This document shows, piece by piece, positions 42,374 through 54,235 of a stretch of 64,000 nt of DNA. The translations under genes were made by a program, and so were the position numbers. The stretch is taken from contig OX463814.1 in NCBI GenBank assembly GCA_949825045.1, positions 31,142,383-31,206,382 of the forward strand, in the 5' to 3' direction. The notes under the pieces are model-generated. The model was not told the origin of the DNA, ran no database searches, and was given only the letters and a program-made list of their open reading frames with translations. Numbering within the stretch: the stretch's first letter is position 1; each line of letters begins with the position of its first letter. The DNA is from Argyresthia goedartella (taxonomy: Eukaryota > Arthropoda > Insecta > Lepidoptera > Argyresthiidae).

Positions 42374-43245
42374 TGTAGTGTTATGCTACTTACATGCTAT
42401 TCTTGCTTCCTATCCCTTAGCTCCAGCTCCACCATCAGTCCTTTTTGTTTGTCCTTCAGGGTGCTTGCTCTATTACGCTGGATACTTGGTGAGCTGTGCA
42501 GCTTATTATTTGTCTTCACCTTTATTTCCATAGGACCCTGTAACGTTTTAAACCATAAGAACATGTTAACAAATCGTTTTCACTCTGCATTTTCATGCTA
42601 TCAGCACTTCTAAATCGATAGCAATGGGGTTTACCTTTGGTGACCTTGTTTTTGGCTTTCTCCGAAACTCTGCAATCTCGGGCTTCGTGCGCGCTGGTGC
42701 GCTACTTTTTATATACATAGTTACTTCATTTACTTCATGTTTTTCGTATTGTTTACCGAATTACGAGCCTGAAAAGAAACTTTGACGTTTGTTGACGTCT
42801 TTGTTTATCTGGTTGTCATGGCAATGCCCATTCAAACTAGTTGGCGGTCTGATATGTTTGCGTCAATACTTTTACAAAAATACTCTTTCTCTCTTGGCCA
42901 CTCACAAAAATTACGTTTAATTTAAATAATTTTTAGAACTCTCCAAAAAGGGTATAAAAGCGGAACATTTCTTCAATTCTGGAGAGGCATGTTCGCGCGT
43001 GCGGATGCTTCACATATGCCTGCATCCTGGACACTAACTCCACCGGTCTTCTACTCTTCGTATCCTCCGCTTCCTTTTTGTACTTAATTTGTCTTTTATA
43101 AAACTTGTTCTCATTTCATCCATCCTCATCTTCGCATCATCTTTTTATAGATTTCACGGTAAATAACCAATAAACTGACACTTTAAATGTTATCCTGGTT
43201 GTTGTTTTCTGTTAGGTTCTGTTAGGTCCGTATCTTCACACGACA
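42374..43245 (+). repeat. Non-autonomous element 3' LTR (short form)
   Basis: Where the 5' LTR has its 360-bp repeat block, this LTR has a short different stretch (GCATGTTCGCGCGTGCGGAT). Confidence 0.85.
42953..42960 (+). promoter_or_regulatory. TATA box in 3' LTR
   Basis: Same GGGTATAAAAGCGG context as the 5' LTR. Confidence 0.55.
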
Positions 43246-43249
43246 ACCT

Positions 43250-44859
43250 TTATTAGCCAATAAGGGTTATCTTGACTATTTAGTACTGTGTCGGGCAATT
43301 TAGTAATTTTGTCGCACAATTCAGTATTTTTTTCGTTAATTTCAGGTTAAATCAGCTGTTCATGATTAGTTGTTCATGGTTAGTAGTAAGCAATCAAAAA
43401 TTTAATTTCTTTTAAATCTTTAGAAATAAAAAATTTCAACCAAGCGATCAAAGTTAAACGGCCAATTTTCAACAGGTTTTCAAAGAATACCGAAAAATAA
43501 GCATACATATAAAAAAAAAAAAAAAAAATGTCGATAAACTTTTGTTCTACAAGATTTTTAATCCTTTGGTAGAGAAAATAAAAGAGTAAATAAATTTTGG
43601 TCTTTAACGAGCCATCCTTTAACTATTAAAATCAGTCAAAAAAATAGACGTAATGTTGTCTCTCGTAGATGTACCTTATTAAAAATAACAACTCTTGTAA
43701 AATTTAACGATTAAGCCGGTAAAAATCACCTAATTGGTGAGTTAATCAGCTAGCCTTATACAAAAATATTCCTAGGTAAGAAATATTAGGAACTAATCTA
43801 ACTCGATAACGTTAACATCAAAAATAAACTCGATATGAATGTTTGAATCTTTTATTCGATAGATTTCGGCTCTGGGAGATAATCCATAATATAATTTATT
43901 TTGATGTCACAAATATCATCCCTCACTAACTTAAACTATTTCCTAATTACTACTAAATTTCTATTTATTTCCTAATGACTTATATCCTACTACAACAATG
44001 CATGGCGATATATCTATAATTCGACAGACATACTTATGTGTATTTTTCCCTCGAGTAGTAACAAACTTAGCAAGAACGTATCTACCAACAAATTTCTTCG
44101 TTTTGGTTTATTTTTTTCTACTTTAGCGTTTGTCTTTTTACGTTCGCTGTGGTAGAATTACTTAGTTCAACGTCCATTTCTACCTCGTCTGGATCTGATT
44201 GATGATCAGGAGTAATATTATTGATCACCGATCAATCTCACCTCGATGGTTGATCAATTACAGCCCGTGTCAGAATATGGTCAGCCGTAAAGCCGGTTTT
44301 GAGTCTAGAAAGTCACATTTTTTTTTCGTAGTCCCTAAACATATTTCTTTTAAATAATTATGCATCGCAATTGGTTAGCATTAATAGCAAATTAGTCATA
44401 GGTAATAATAAAGTTTTGCAGGGCTTATGAAAGCATTAAAAATTACTAACTCAGCTTTTATTATATATTGATGAAGTTTACCAGCGCACCCGCGTCGTCT
44501 TCTAACGGAAATATGGGCGACCATCAGTGCTACCGACGTATAAAAACATATCTGCTGGTGGGGTTAGTTTTTGCAAAAAAAAAAATTTTTGACAAAGATA
44601 AGTTCTTATCAAAGTCGTGCAAGAAAGTAATCGTAGCTTACGGTACATTATTTATCTGAAATGGATCTGTTTAACATCATTTATCATGAAGTCATGCATT
44701 CCGTTTCATCGGAGCTGGAATGATTTGTCGTTGACACATCGCCTCAGTTAGTTTTCCTTTGTCCTTAAAACATAACGTTATTTTATTTAATTTTTACTTT
44801 AAAGGTTTAAGTAGGTACTTAACAGACATTTTTGAAAAATATTCTGAACGTATTGGTTA
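43250..44859. other. AT-rich sequence, A18 tract, decayed minus-strand frame, motif cluster
   Basis: A poly-A run lies near 43511-43528. On the minus strand 44105-43962 reads 'KKFVGRYVLAKFVTT' and 'YVCRIID', which recalls C-termini of some transposon proteins but is too short to place. TTGATC-type motifs cluster at 44209-44265. No gene called. Confidence 0.35.
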
Positions 44860-45057
44860 CTTTTTGCGTACCTAGATGGATTCATTGGACATTCGTAGCT
44901 TCAAGGGCATGGATCTCAAATGCCTTAAATCAGACGCCTCCTCTGTTGACTGGTTCTCTGTATTTGTTAGTGAGACCGTTGATGACAAAGTCCGGAGCTT
45001 TAACTCGATTGTCCTGAGTTTGTTTGATAAACACGCTCCGATCAAAAAGGTTAAAGT
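44860..45057 (+). mobile_element. LINE-A, first piece (family of 25193-27535)
   Basis: It reads 'SSVDWFSVFVSETVDDKVRSFNSIVLSLFDKHAPIKKVKV', the stretch just upstream of the RT. It stops at AAAGT (45053-45057), which recurs at 52987-52991 where the same reading continues, so the gap is an insertion with target duplication. Confidence 0.8.
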
Positions 45058-45187
45058 TCAGTTCAGTTCAGTTCAAAGATTTTATTCATAATAGCACAAA
45101 ATTTGAGACTTAATGAACGTCATAACATAATTAAGCAAGCATAATATAACATTAAGTAGGTGCCTAATTATTACATAGTCCATAATA
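45058..45187 (-). mobile_element. LINE-B, 3' end (inverted, inserted in LINE-A)
   Basis: On the minus strand: UTR, then AATAAAATCTTTGAACTGAAC and a repeating GAACT tail against LINE-A. The rest of LINE-B is at 52740-52986 beyond the BEL element. Confidence 0.75.
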
Positions 45188-45192
45188 TATGG

Positions 45193-45714
45193 TGTTTAAT
45201 ATTTATGCTTCGGAACGCACCGGTGTTTTCGTTGCGCGGATCGACCGCAAGTGATCTGGACATCACTAGCTGTCACTTGCATGGAACGAAATGACGAGTT
45301 AGAGGTTAACTTTTTGCACATGGGAAAAAGTCGGCGCCAGCATCGGAAAGCTTGGTTGAATGTTAATTATAATAATCGCGGAATAATCGTCGGGAAATAA
45401 GTAGATTTCACGTCATCGGAGTGAGTGCTTCGTGCTTTGAAAGGTTGAAGTGATTCGGTGATCAATTCGTCGCGTTCGGATAGCGATCCTCGTGTCGGCA
45501 AGCATCACGACGGCGACAGCTTCGGGCTACGACGAGAGTAAGATTCGACTCCCCTCCCCCCTACCCTGGTGTTCCTCATCCCGTATTCCTGCCTCGAATT
45601 GAGCTTTCGAAGGCCGGTCCACGGCGTCAAGGTCAGTACTGCTTTGTGACATTCCAATGAAAAACAACCCTACCAAGATTCCACGCCCTGTCGGTTGAGG
45701 CGTGGAATTTATCA
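45193..45714 (+). repeat. Degraded BEL 5' LTR
   Basis: Begins TGTTTAATATTTATG and ends GGAATTTATCA. TGGTAGCAGAGGCGCGG starts three bases after the end and is the likely primer site. Confidence 0.88.
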
Positions 45715-46556
45715 TTTTGGTAGCAGAGGCGCGGTTTCCTAGTAGGAAATCGATTCACGGACGGTTGTAGGGTTGTTTTTTTGCCACATTGTAGCTGGGA
45801 GAGGGTGGATACCTCAGATTGGTCGGCAATCATTTTGTGAGTGAGTCGTGTGGTCGGTATACCACAATTTAGGTTCATTTTCGGACGTATAATAGTGAAC
45901 GTATAATTGACGATTTAGTTAACAATTATTATAAAATTGTAGTCGGAAACTACTGTTTGTGCGCATAAAGGATTGAACGGTCATTCCGCGAAGTAACTAT
46001 ATTGTATTACTTGTGGTAGAACGTCGGGTTCTATAGTACTGCAGTGTTACTTCGCTTTACAGAGCAGGGTCAGGCTATTTAAGGGGTATTAAGCTGATTT
46101 TGCTGACCTCAGTAGAAGTGCAGGCCATATCGGAAAGGCCACTTCTAGAAGGTTCACGGCTACCTACATTATATTAAAAATAGCTTGGATTTGATATCCA
46201 GTGTGGTTAAGGGTGCTATATTGTTTAGGTTTATAGTCTCGGAGCCCACCACTTATTTTTTTTAATAAATTTTATTTAATATTTTTATTGTTTTTTATAA
46301 TACATTTTTGTGTGTTATTTTTTATTGTGCTTTATGGTGGCATTCTCTAATTGATTTAGAGTGTATAGTTATAAGGTGTATGTCCACAGGGCAACCATAT
46401 TAAATATTTTTTAGGATTTAATTGTTTGAGTGGTTGCCTTAGTTTTGACAACTTAGTTTTAATTTCTGTGCCCAGCGCTGACGGGCAAGTGCTGGTCTCT
46501 GGCTATACTTAGTTTGGTAGTGAAGTATAAGACCAGAATCTATTAAATCGGTCAAC

Positions 46557-48025
46557 ATGGCACCTTCGCCCTTGACGGTACTGCGGCATGGTGTCCGGGA
46601 GGAAATGAGATGGCTCGCCCATACTCATAAGTAAGTGGAGCGACCGGACATGGACGATGTCCTGCTCAAGCATGTGGACGACGCAACGACACGCGTCGGG
46701 AAGGTGTGTCGGCTGGCTGCGGAGGCTGAAGCTCTCGGGCTTACGGATGAAGCCTCGGTGGCTGCAGTGAAACAGCTCTGCGTGGATGCTGACCAAGCGA
46801 TGGAATGCTTGGGTGACATCGAGCGTCGCGCGGAGAAAATTAAGCGGTCGCAAAGGAATGACCGTGGGGAGGGCAACGGAGACCCCCGAAGGGTGTTGTT
46901 GGACGGCTGCCACACCTGGAGATTCCGGCCTTCAGTGGGGCAATTGATGAGTGGCCGGCCTTCCTTAATTTATTTGATAGTTTGGTCCACGGTCGGGACG
47001 ACCTGGACAACGCCTACAAGTTGGCCCAACTATTGATGGCTCTGCGGGGTGAACCGAAGGAGTTGGTCGGTCACCTAACGGTCACGGCGGGCAATTATGA
47101 GATAGCCAGGTCCATATTGTTTGACCGCTACCAACACAAACGCGGTTGGTTGATGCGCAGCTGGGGAAGCTGTTTAGCATCCCTAGAGTAACCCGGGATG
47201 TTGACATCCGAGTACAGGTGCTCAACCCTGTGCTGGTGGCCACTTCAGAACCTTGGTCTTCTGGTAGACCAATGGTCATACATTGTTTTGTATATGGTTT
47301 TGTCACGATTGCCTACAGCTGTTCAAAGTCGGTTTGAACAGCTGCATGGAGGCAGTAGCACGGAACTGCCCACGCTCGTCCAATTGACGGATTTTTTGGA
47401 GGGTGAATGTAGGCGATGTGACACACTGGACACGGAAGCCAGTGTGCAGCGCCAACCCGCGCGGATGCGGGAGGGGCCGCGCCCCCCGCCCCCACGGGAG
47501 GGTGGGCGGTCGAAACAATTTGGCGTTTTGAATGCCGCGCCGTCGGGTGACGGCTGTGTGTACTGCGACAGTGCCGGTCATGACGTGACCAGTTGCGCCA
47601 AATTTAAGGCGCTCGGAGTAGCTGCCCGCCGGAAGATAGTCTTCCGTCACCGATTGTGTTTCGGTTGTTTTGGGCCGCACACGCTGAGCGAGTGCTCGCG
47701 CGCGTTCCCCTGTGAGTGCTGTGGTGGCAAGCACCACATAGTGTTGTGCCTGAATCGGTCAGGCCCTTCGGATGGTCACCAGGGCCGGACTCAGGTTGGT
47801 CGGCCACAGGGCCCAACCAGGGCCGGACCCAGTCCCCCTCCGGGCAACGGGAGTCACCAACGGGGTGACTGGGGTACCCGTGGACGGGACCCCCCCGAGG
47901 GGAAAGGGGCAGCGCGGGGGGTAACATGCGGGATAGCCGGGGTTCGGTCGCCGCTGTCCACGGTCAGCGAGGACTTCGGGCAGCTGGCTCACCACGTGTT
48001 ACGGGCGGGTGTCAGATGGCACCTA
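46557..48025 (+). pseudogene. BEL gag, broken
   Basis: ATG 46557 opens MAPSPLTVLRHG; an in-frame TAA at 46632-46634 interrupts it, then the frame resumes (MDDVLLKHVDDATTRVGKVC). Frame changes near 46915 and 47180 follow. Gag motifs: 'IDEWPAFLNLFDSLVH', 'LAQLLMALRGEPKELVGHL', 'PTLVQLTDFLEGEC'. A cysteine/histidine knuckle region (CVYCDSAGHDVTSC, CFGCFGPHTLSEC, CECCGGKHH) lies at 47560-47755. This stretch is much more GC-rich than its surroundings. Confidence 0.85.
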
Positions 48026-48381
48026 TGAGTAGCGCGAAGGCTGGGAGCCCACCACCTTCTGCGCCACCCTGACCGTCGCTCTGGGAGGCGAACAGGGAGG
48101 AGAACAGTCGGATGTCGCCCCCATTCCTAGAGCTTCCCAGGTTGGATCCGCTCTCCCCCATTAATCCACGGTGCGAACCGGGCACAACGTACACCGTCCG
48201 GTATGGTCGGATACTGGGAAAGCGAGGGGCCTATACGGACACAGGGTCTGATATGCCGGTTGCATATCAGCAGCCGAGTTACTCCAAGGCCGACGGAGGT
48301 CTGAGCGGGTTCGGATCCCGCGGAGGTTCCCGCTAGGGACACGCCGCCAACTTACAGGGTGCCGCCACTCCACAGACGGTC

Positions 48382-51300
48382 ATGCTCCCCACCGCCTCTG
48401 TGATAGCGTGGAGTTTGGACGGCAAATCATGTGTGGCACGAGCACTATTGGACTCGGGGGCCCAGGGGTGCTTAGTCTCATTCAACCTTGTAAGACGGTT
48501 GGGCATTTCGGTAAGGGAGTATCCACATTCCATTCGGGGAATTGGGAACACGGAAGTCGATTCCGTTAAGGGAGTATGTCGGATTGCTCTCTCGTCACGG
48601 GTGGATTCATCGGTGAATCTGACGGTCACGGCATTAGTCATGCCTAATGTGATGGGCTGACACCCTCACGTACGGTTGTCACCCTCGGTGCGACAGTTGG
48701 TCGCTGGGTTGTCACTGGCTGACCCGGAGTTTGATATTCCAGGCCCAGTAGACATTTTATTGGGTGTTGATGCCTTGGGATACCTGTTAGTGCCAGGTGT
48801 CCACGTGTTGCAGGCGACTGGTCTGGTTTCGGTCAACACCAGACTGGGCCATGTGGTAATGGGTCCGGTCATGCCGGCTGCCCCACGCCTAGCGACTCGT
48901 AGTCCCTTATTCGGTTCTGTACTCTCGGAGGTGATACAGAAGTTTTGGGAGGTGAAGGAACCACCTACGGTCCGCCGGTTGGACCCGGTTGAAGAAGAGT
49001 GTGAACAGTTTTATCGGAACAATACTGGTCGCCTTCGGTCAGGTCGATATCTCACACGTCTTCCATTCCGGAGTGATCGCCCACCGCTGGGCAGTTCACA
49101 CCATGCAGCCGAGACGCGGCTTCTGTCGATGGAACGACGCATGAAGCGTGACGGGATTTTCCAGCAGAAGTACGTCGACTTCATGCGGGAATACGAGTCG
49201 CTCGGCCACATGTCGGTTTCGGGTATCGACTGGAATCATGAAGACCACTGCTTCCTGCCCCATCACGCGGTCTTGAGGACCCCGGAGGGCAAAATACGGG
49301 TAGTGTTCGATGGATCGGCATCAACATCTAACGGCATGAACCTGAACCAGTGTTTGCATTCAGGGCCGAAGTTGAAACATGACATTGCGGATGTTATCCC
49401 ACGGTTCCGTCGACACAATGTTGTGTTTGTAGCTGACATCCGGATGATGTTTAGGCAGACGGTCATGATGATAGACGGTATCAGCTGATACTGTGGCGAG
49501 AGAGCCCAGATCAGCCCATCAGGGTGTACGAGCTGAACATCAACACGTACGGGCTACGGTCTAGTCCTTATTTGGCGATTCGCACTCTGCGAGAGTTAGC
49601 GGATCGAGAACGGTTAAATTTCCCTAGAGGAGCAGCGATCCTGGAGCAGGATCTCTACGTGGATGATATCTGTACCGGTGCAGATTCCGTAGAGGAGGCG
49701 CTCGCTCGACGGGACGAGCTAGTTGAGCTCTTATGGGGTGGATGTTACGAGCTCCGGAAATGGATGTCGAACTCTCCAGAGTTACTGTCTGGTCTTCCGG
49801 ATGACTACCAGCAGGATCCCCACATTTTTGAAAATTTGGAAAATCCGAATATGTTGTCGGTATTAGGCGTCCAGTACCAACCGGTGTCAGACATGTTTTC
49901 GTATCGGGTCGAGTTGGACTCCCCGAAGGTCTGGACGAAACGGAATGTCCTTTCAACGGTGGCTAGGACATTTGATCCAAACGGGTGGATCACCCCGGTA
50001 ACATTTCAGCTCAAGTGTTTTATGCAGCAATTGTGGTCTGCTGAGCTGAAATGGAACGACCCGATCGGCGGGTCATTGAGCTCAGAGTGGGAATCGTTCT
50101 TTTCGACCCTCCCTGGCATCAATCGGATTTCACTGCCACGGAGGTTGGTCCCCACCAAACGATACATCGCCACCCTGCATGGGTTTTGCGATGCCTCGGA
50201 GAAGGGCTACGGAGCTGCGGTGTATCTGCGTACGGTCGACTCCTCGGGGGAGGTTGATGTGCGGTTGGTCATGGCCAAGAGCAAGGTTGCGCCGTTGCGC
50301 ACTCGCCTGAACATTCCCAAGTTAGAGCTTTCGGGAGCGGCTCTCCTGACTCGTTTGCTCAACCACACGATGACGGTTCTTCGTGGGTCAATAGCGTTAG
50401 AAGATACGTTCTACGCTTGGACGGACAGCCAAATCGTGTTATGCTGGCTGAAGGCTTCAGTCCACAAGCTGGAGATTTTTGTGGCGAATCGGGTTTCGCA
50501 GATTTTGAATTCGGAGGTTCCCTTAATCTGGTGACATGTTCCAGGGGAAATGAACCCAGCAGACTGAGCGTCTCGTGGGTGTCACGCTCCGGAGTTAGTT
50601 GGACATCCCTTGTGGTGGGGTCCAAAATGGTTGACTCAAGCCGAATCGGTTGGCCAATGAGTCCACGCGTTACCTCGGCGAACGGCGCCTTGACAGTCGG
50701 TGTCTGTACGACGCAACCAGAGCCGGAAGAGGAGTTCAGCCTGTTGGTACGGTACAGCTCGCTCGACAAGCTGGTCAATGTGACCGCCTGGATCTTCCGA
50801 TTTGCGTGGAATTGTCGCAATTCTGAGGCGCAATGAGTGCGGACACAGGTCCTGACACCACGGGAACGGTACCATGCGTTGTTCGCATTGGTACGGAACG
50901 TGCAGACGCACGTGCACTTTAAGTCCGAACTGGACATTCTGAGACGCGGACGCGTCCAACTGAAGGGAGCTGTGGCTCGGCTCAACCCGTTTATTGACTC
51001 TCAAGGATTGCTGAGGGTAGGAGGTAGGCTGCGGAATGCTAACCTGCCTTATGCGGCTCGTCACCCGTTGTTACTCCCTAGGAAAGGGAAGTTGGTCGAA
51101 ATGTTGATACAGGATCGACACATTCGGAATGGGCATGTCGGATGCCACGCCTTGATGGCGTTTCTCCAGCGCGAGTTCTGGATTCTATCGGGAAGACGCT
51201 TGATGCGTAGCGTCGTATTTCGGTGCCTGCCTTGTTATCGGGCCAAGGCGGCTACGATGCAGCCCCAGATGGGCGATTTGCCCTCGGATAGGGTTAACGA

Positions 51301-52202
51301 AATCCGGTCCTTTGCGGGTGTCGGTCAAGTCTTCACAGCTACGGAACGCCAGATTAGTGAAGGCATACCTGTGCGTCTTTGTGTGCTTGGCCACGAAGGC
51401 AGTCCACTTGGAGGTGGTCAGTGACCTCACTACGGAGGCATTTATCGCATGTCTGGATCGGTTCGTCTCACGAAGGGGCCTCCCGTCATTAATCCGTTCG
51501 GACAACGGCACAAATTTTGTCGGAGCCCGGCGATATCTGCAGGAGGTCACTCAATTCCTGAACGGTAACCAGGACGCCATCAGTACGGCTTGCTCTCGAC
51601 GAGGGATTGAATGGGTTTTCAGTCCGCCGGGATGTCCTCATCTGGGATGAATTTTTGAGGCTGCGGTTATATCGGCTAAGTCGCACCTGACGAGGATCAT
51701 CGGTGAGACCTCTCTACGCTTTGAAGAGCTTGCGACGCTGTTCTGTAAAATTGAAATGACACTGAACTCGCGTCCGTTGTGCCCGCTCAGTTCGGATCCA
51801 AATGATTTGGAAGCGTTGACGCCAGGTCACTTCCTGATAGGTCAGCCCCTTAACGCACTGCCAGAATACCCATTCGGTGATGTTAAGTTAAGTCGGTGGC
51901 GGCGGTTAAATAGGTGGCAAATGTTGCAGCAGATGGCTCAAGATTTTTGGAAACGGTGGTCCCTTGAGTACTTGCACATCTTGCAGCAGCGCCTTAAGTG
52001 GACTGACCGGACGAGCCCCCCTCAAATCGGTGATTTGGTGCTGATTAAGGATGCGAACCTGCCATCATTGAGATGGAGACGAGGACGGATCGTCAAATTG
52101 TACACGGGTCGGGATGGCACGCCTCGATCAGCAGAAGTCAAGGTGGGGGACTCGGTCCTCAAGAGAGTGGTCGCAACACTTTCTCGCCTTCCTATTGATT
52201 AG
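48382..52202 (+). pseudogene. BEL pol, broken into five frames
   Basis: Protease 'ARALLDSGAQGCLVS' is at about 48440. RT starts 'IRVVFDGSASTSNGMNLNQ' (49297-), loses frame near 49480, then has 'YGLRSSPYLAIRTLRE' and the catalytic YVDDICTGAD at about 49656. The A17-type region and RNase H ('YAWTDSQIVLCWLK') run to 50534. Integrase is in pieces: 'HIRNGHVGCHALMAFLQREFW', 'CLPCYRAKA', 'SDNGTNFVGARRYL', then a stop replacing the glycine after HLG near 51648. The C-terminal domain (ALTPGHFLIGQPL, QDFWKRWSLEYLHILQQRLKW) ends at 52202. At least five lesions, so no functional enzyme. Confidence 0.88.
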
Positions 52203-52233
52203 GGACAGGTTCGGGCCTGTCCGGGCGGGTGAC

Positions 52234-52734
52234 TGTTTAATATTTATGCTTCGGAACGCACCGGTTTTTTCGTTGCGCGGATCGACCGCGAGTGATCGGG
52301 ACATCACTAGCTGCCACTTGCATAGAAACGAAATGACGAGTTAGAGGTTAACTTTTTGCACATGGGAAAAAGTCGGCGCCAGCATCGGAAAGCTTGGTTG
52401 AATGTTAATTATAATAATCGCGGAACAATCGTCGGGAAATAAGTAGATTTCGTGCTTTGAAAGGTTGAAGTGATTCGGTGATCAATTCGTCGCGTTCGGA
52501 TAGCGATCCTCGTGTCGGCAAGCATCACGACGGCGACAGCTTCGGGCTACGACGAGAGTAAGATTCGACTCCCCTCCCCCCTACCCTGGTGTTCCTCATC
52601 CCGTATTCCTGCCTGGAATTGAGCTTTTGAAGGCCGGTCCACGGCGTCAAGGTCAGTACTGCTTTGTGACATTCCACTGAAAAACAACCCTACCAAGATT
52701 CCACGCCCTGTCGGTTAAGGCGTGGAATTTAACA
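52234..52734 (+). repeat. Degraded BEL 3' LTR
   Basis: Matches 45193-45714 apart from a 22-bp deletion, a one-base insertion and scattered substitutions. Confidence 0.88.
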
Positions 52735-52739
52735 TATGG

Positions 52740-52986
52740 GGTGCAATGAACTGGTTTAATGCCAGATGTCGGTGTCTTGTAAAAAGTCATTAATTTTGTA
52801 GTAGGTATTTGTGCACAAAATGTGCTTTGTACATTTTTTAAATCGAGCTTCAGTTAAGTTTTTTATATCATGCGGAATTTTATTGTAGAAGCGTATACAG
52901 TGTCCCATAAAAGCACTGCTAACTTTTGTGAGTTTGAACATTGGAAAAGAAAGTTTATGTTTATTTCTAGTTTGCTCATTGTGGCG
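52740..52986 (-). mobile_element. LINE-B, RT C-terminus (5'-truncated)
   Basis: Minus-strand reading: 'DFRHNEQTRNKHKLSFPM', 'RFYNKIPHDIKNLTEARFKK', 'TYYKINDFLQD', the typical end of a jockey-type RT. Truncation is at AAAGT 52987-52991. Confidence 0.75.
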
Positions 52987-54235
52987 AAAGTCAAACAACT
53001 TCCTGCGCCATGGCTTACTGACACCATCAAGGGTCTGATGGCTAAGAGGAACCGTGCCAATAGTATATATAAGATGGATCCGACCGGCGATAATCTCATT
53101 ATTTACAACAGCTCCGTAATCGTTGCACCCGCCTGTGTCGTGATGCCAAACGCCGTCATATCTACGAGATATTGAGATGTACACTCCAGCACAAGTTTGG
53201 AAATTCATGAAGACCCTCGGTGTCGGTAAGTCCCGGGACTTGGCTCCTCGAAATGTGGACCTCGACGGTCTCAATAGATTATTTGCAGTCTCCCCTGTTG
53301 TTATAGAACCCCTTGTAAAGGAAGCTACCCTCCGCAACCTACGCTCTAAGACCGTAGCCCTTAATCAACCCTTTAATTTTGACAATGTCGGAATCGGCGC
53401 AGTTAAGAGGGCAATTCTTGCGATATCATCCAAGGCGGAAGGTAACGACAAGATCTGCTCTCAGATGTTGACCAGCATCCTTGATGAGTTGTTGTCTCCC
53501 ATCACTGATATAATTAAGTTTTCACTTGACGAATGCTGCTTCTCAAGTCAGTGGAAAAATGCGTTAGTGATACCCCTCCCTAAAACACCCAATCCCGCCT
53601 CCTTTAAAGAGTACCGACCAATATCTATTCTGCCTATCCTTTCCAAAGTCCTTGAATCGATTGTCCCCTCCCAGCTCTGCCTCTAATTACTGACGAAATC
53701 CAATCAGCCATGCATCGAAAGCAGCTCACCGTTCTTACTTTGCTTGATTTTAGCAGCGCCTTCAACTGCGTTGATTTCGATATAATGGGTGAAATCCTAA
53801 AGTCACTTAATGTCTCCTCAAACTCGGCTCGTTGGTTTGACTTCAGAATCTCGGGATTTGGTTTATCTTCGGGCGGCGCAAGCATGACCATGTGTCCCAA
53901 TATCGCAAGGAGCTAGGGTGGCTTCCGATTCGTCTTCGCCGCGATATGCACATTCTCTCGTACCTTCTTCATGAACATTGTTAGTTCCTATTCTCCAAGG
54001 GCAGGAATTGCAGATCTCACACGGTGTCTCTACTCTCAACTCCTCAGCACAACACTGTTGCTTATGAACACTCGTTCAAGTTAAGGGCAATCCGACCGTG
54101 GAACGCCCTTCCCTGCGCTGTTAGGGATAATCCATCCATTTTTATTTTCAAGAAAAGATTGAAACTTCATCTCCTTTCTATTGCGTATTAAGTTTAAGTA
54201 TGTAAGTATTATGTTAATATATGTATATATATACA
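52987..54235 (+). mobile_element. LINE-A, main piece, RT with deletions
   Basis: Resumes as 'VKQLPAPWLTDTIKGLMAKRNRA', then 'YTPAQVWKFMKTLGVGKS', 'RPISILPILSKVLESIV'. Compared with the intact RT, a stretch is missing near 53685 and a large one (including the catalytic YADD) near 53842. The C-terminal 'RLWNALP'-type region is readable to about 54190. The maT copy 2 interrupts its 3' UTR. Confidence 0.85.

Larger units (their letters stand above)
39926..43245 (+). mobile_element. Non-autonomous LTR retrotransposon with unequal LTRs
   Basis: LTRs are 39926-41123 (1198 bp) and 42374-43245 (872 bp), both beginning TGTAGTGTTATGC and ending CTTCACACGACA. Target duplication ACCT flanks them (39922-39925, 43246-43249). 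A primer site and a polypurine tract are in place. The internal region is only about 1250 bp and has no pol; it consists of tandem repeats and a short gag-like start. It must borrow enzymes from another element. Confidence 0.9.
45193..52734 (+). mobile_element. BEL/Pao LTR retrotransposon, degraded
   Basis: LTRs are 45193-45714 (522 bp) and 52234-52734 (501 bp); the 3' copy lacks 22 bp near 52450 and differs at scattered sites. Target duplication TATGG is at 45188-45192 and 52735-52739. Gag and pol are recognisable but carry many stops and shifts. Clearly older than the intact minus-strand BEL and from a different subfamily. A hairpin GGACAGG/CCTGTCC stands at 52203-52222, just before the 3' LTR. 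Confidence 0.93.

Noticed and set aside
43962..44105. Decayed reading GRYVLAKFVTT... on the minus strand
   Set aside because: Suggestive of a transposon protein C-terminus, but too short and frame-broken to call as a gene; noted in the surrounding region only.
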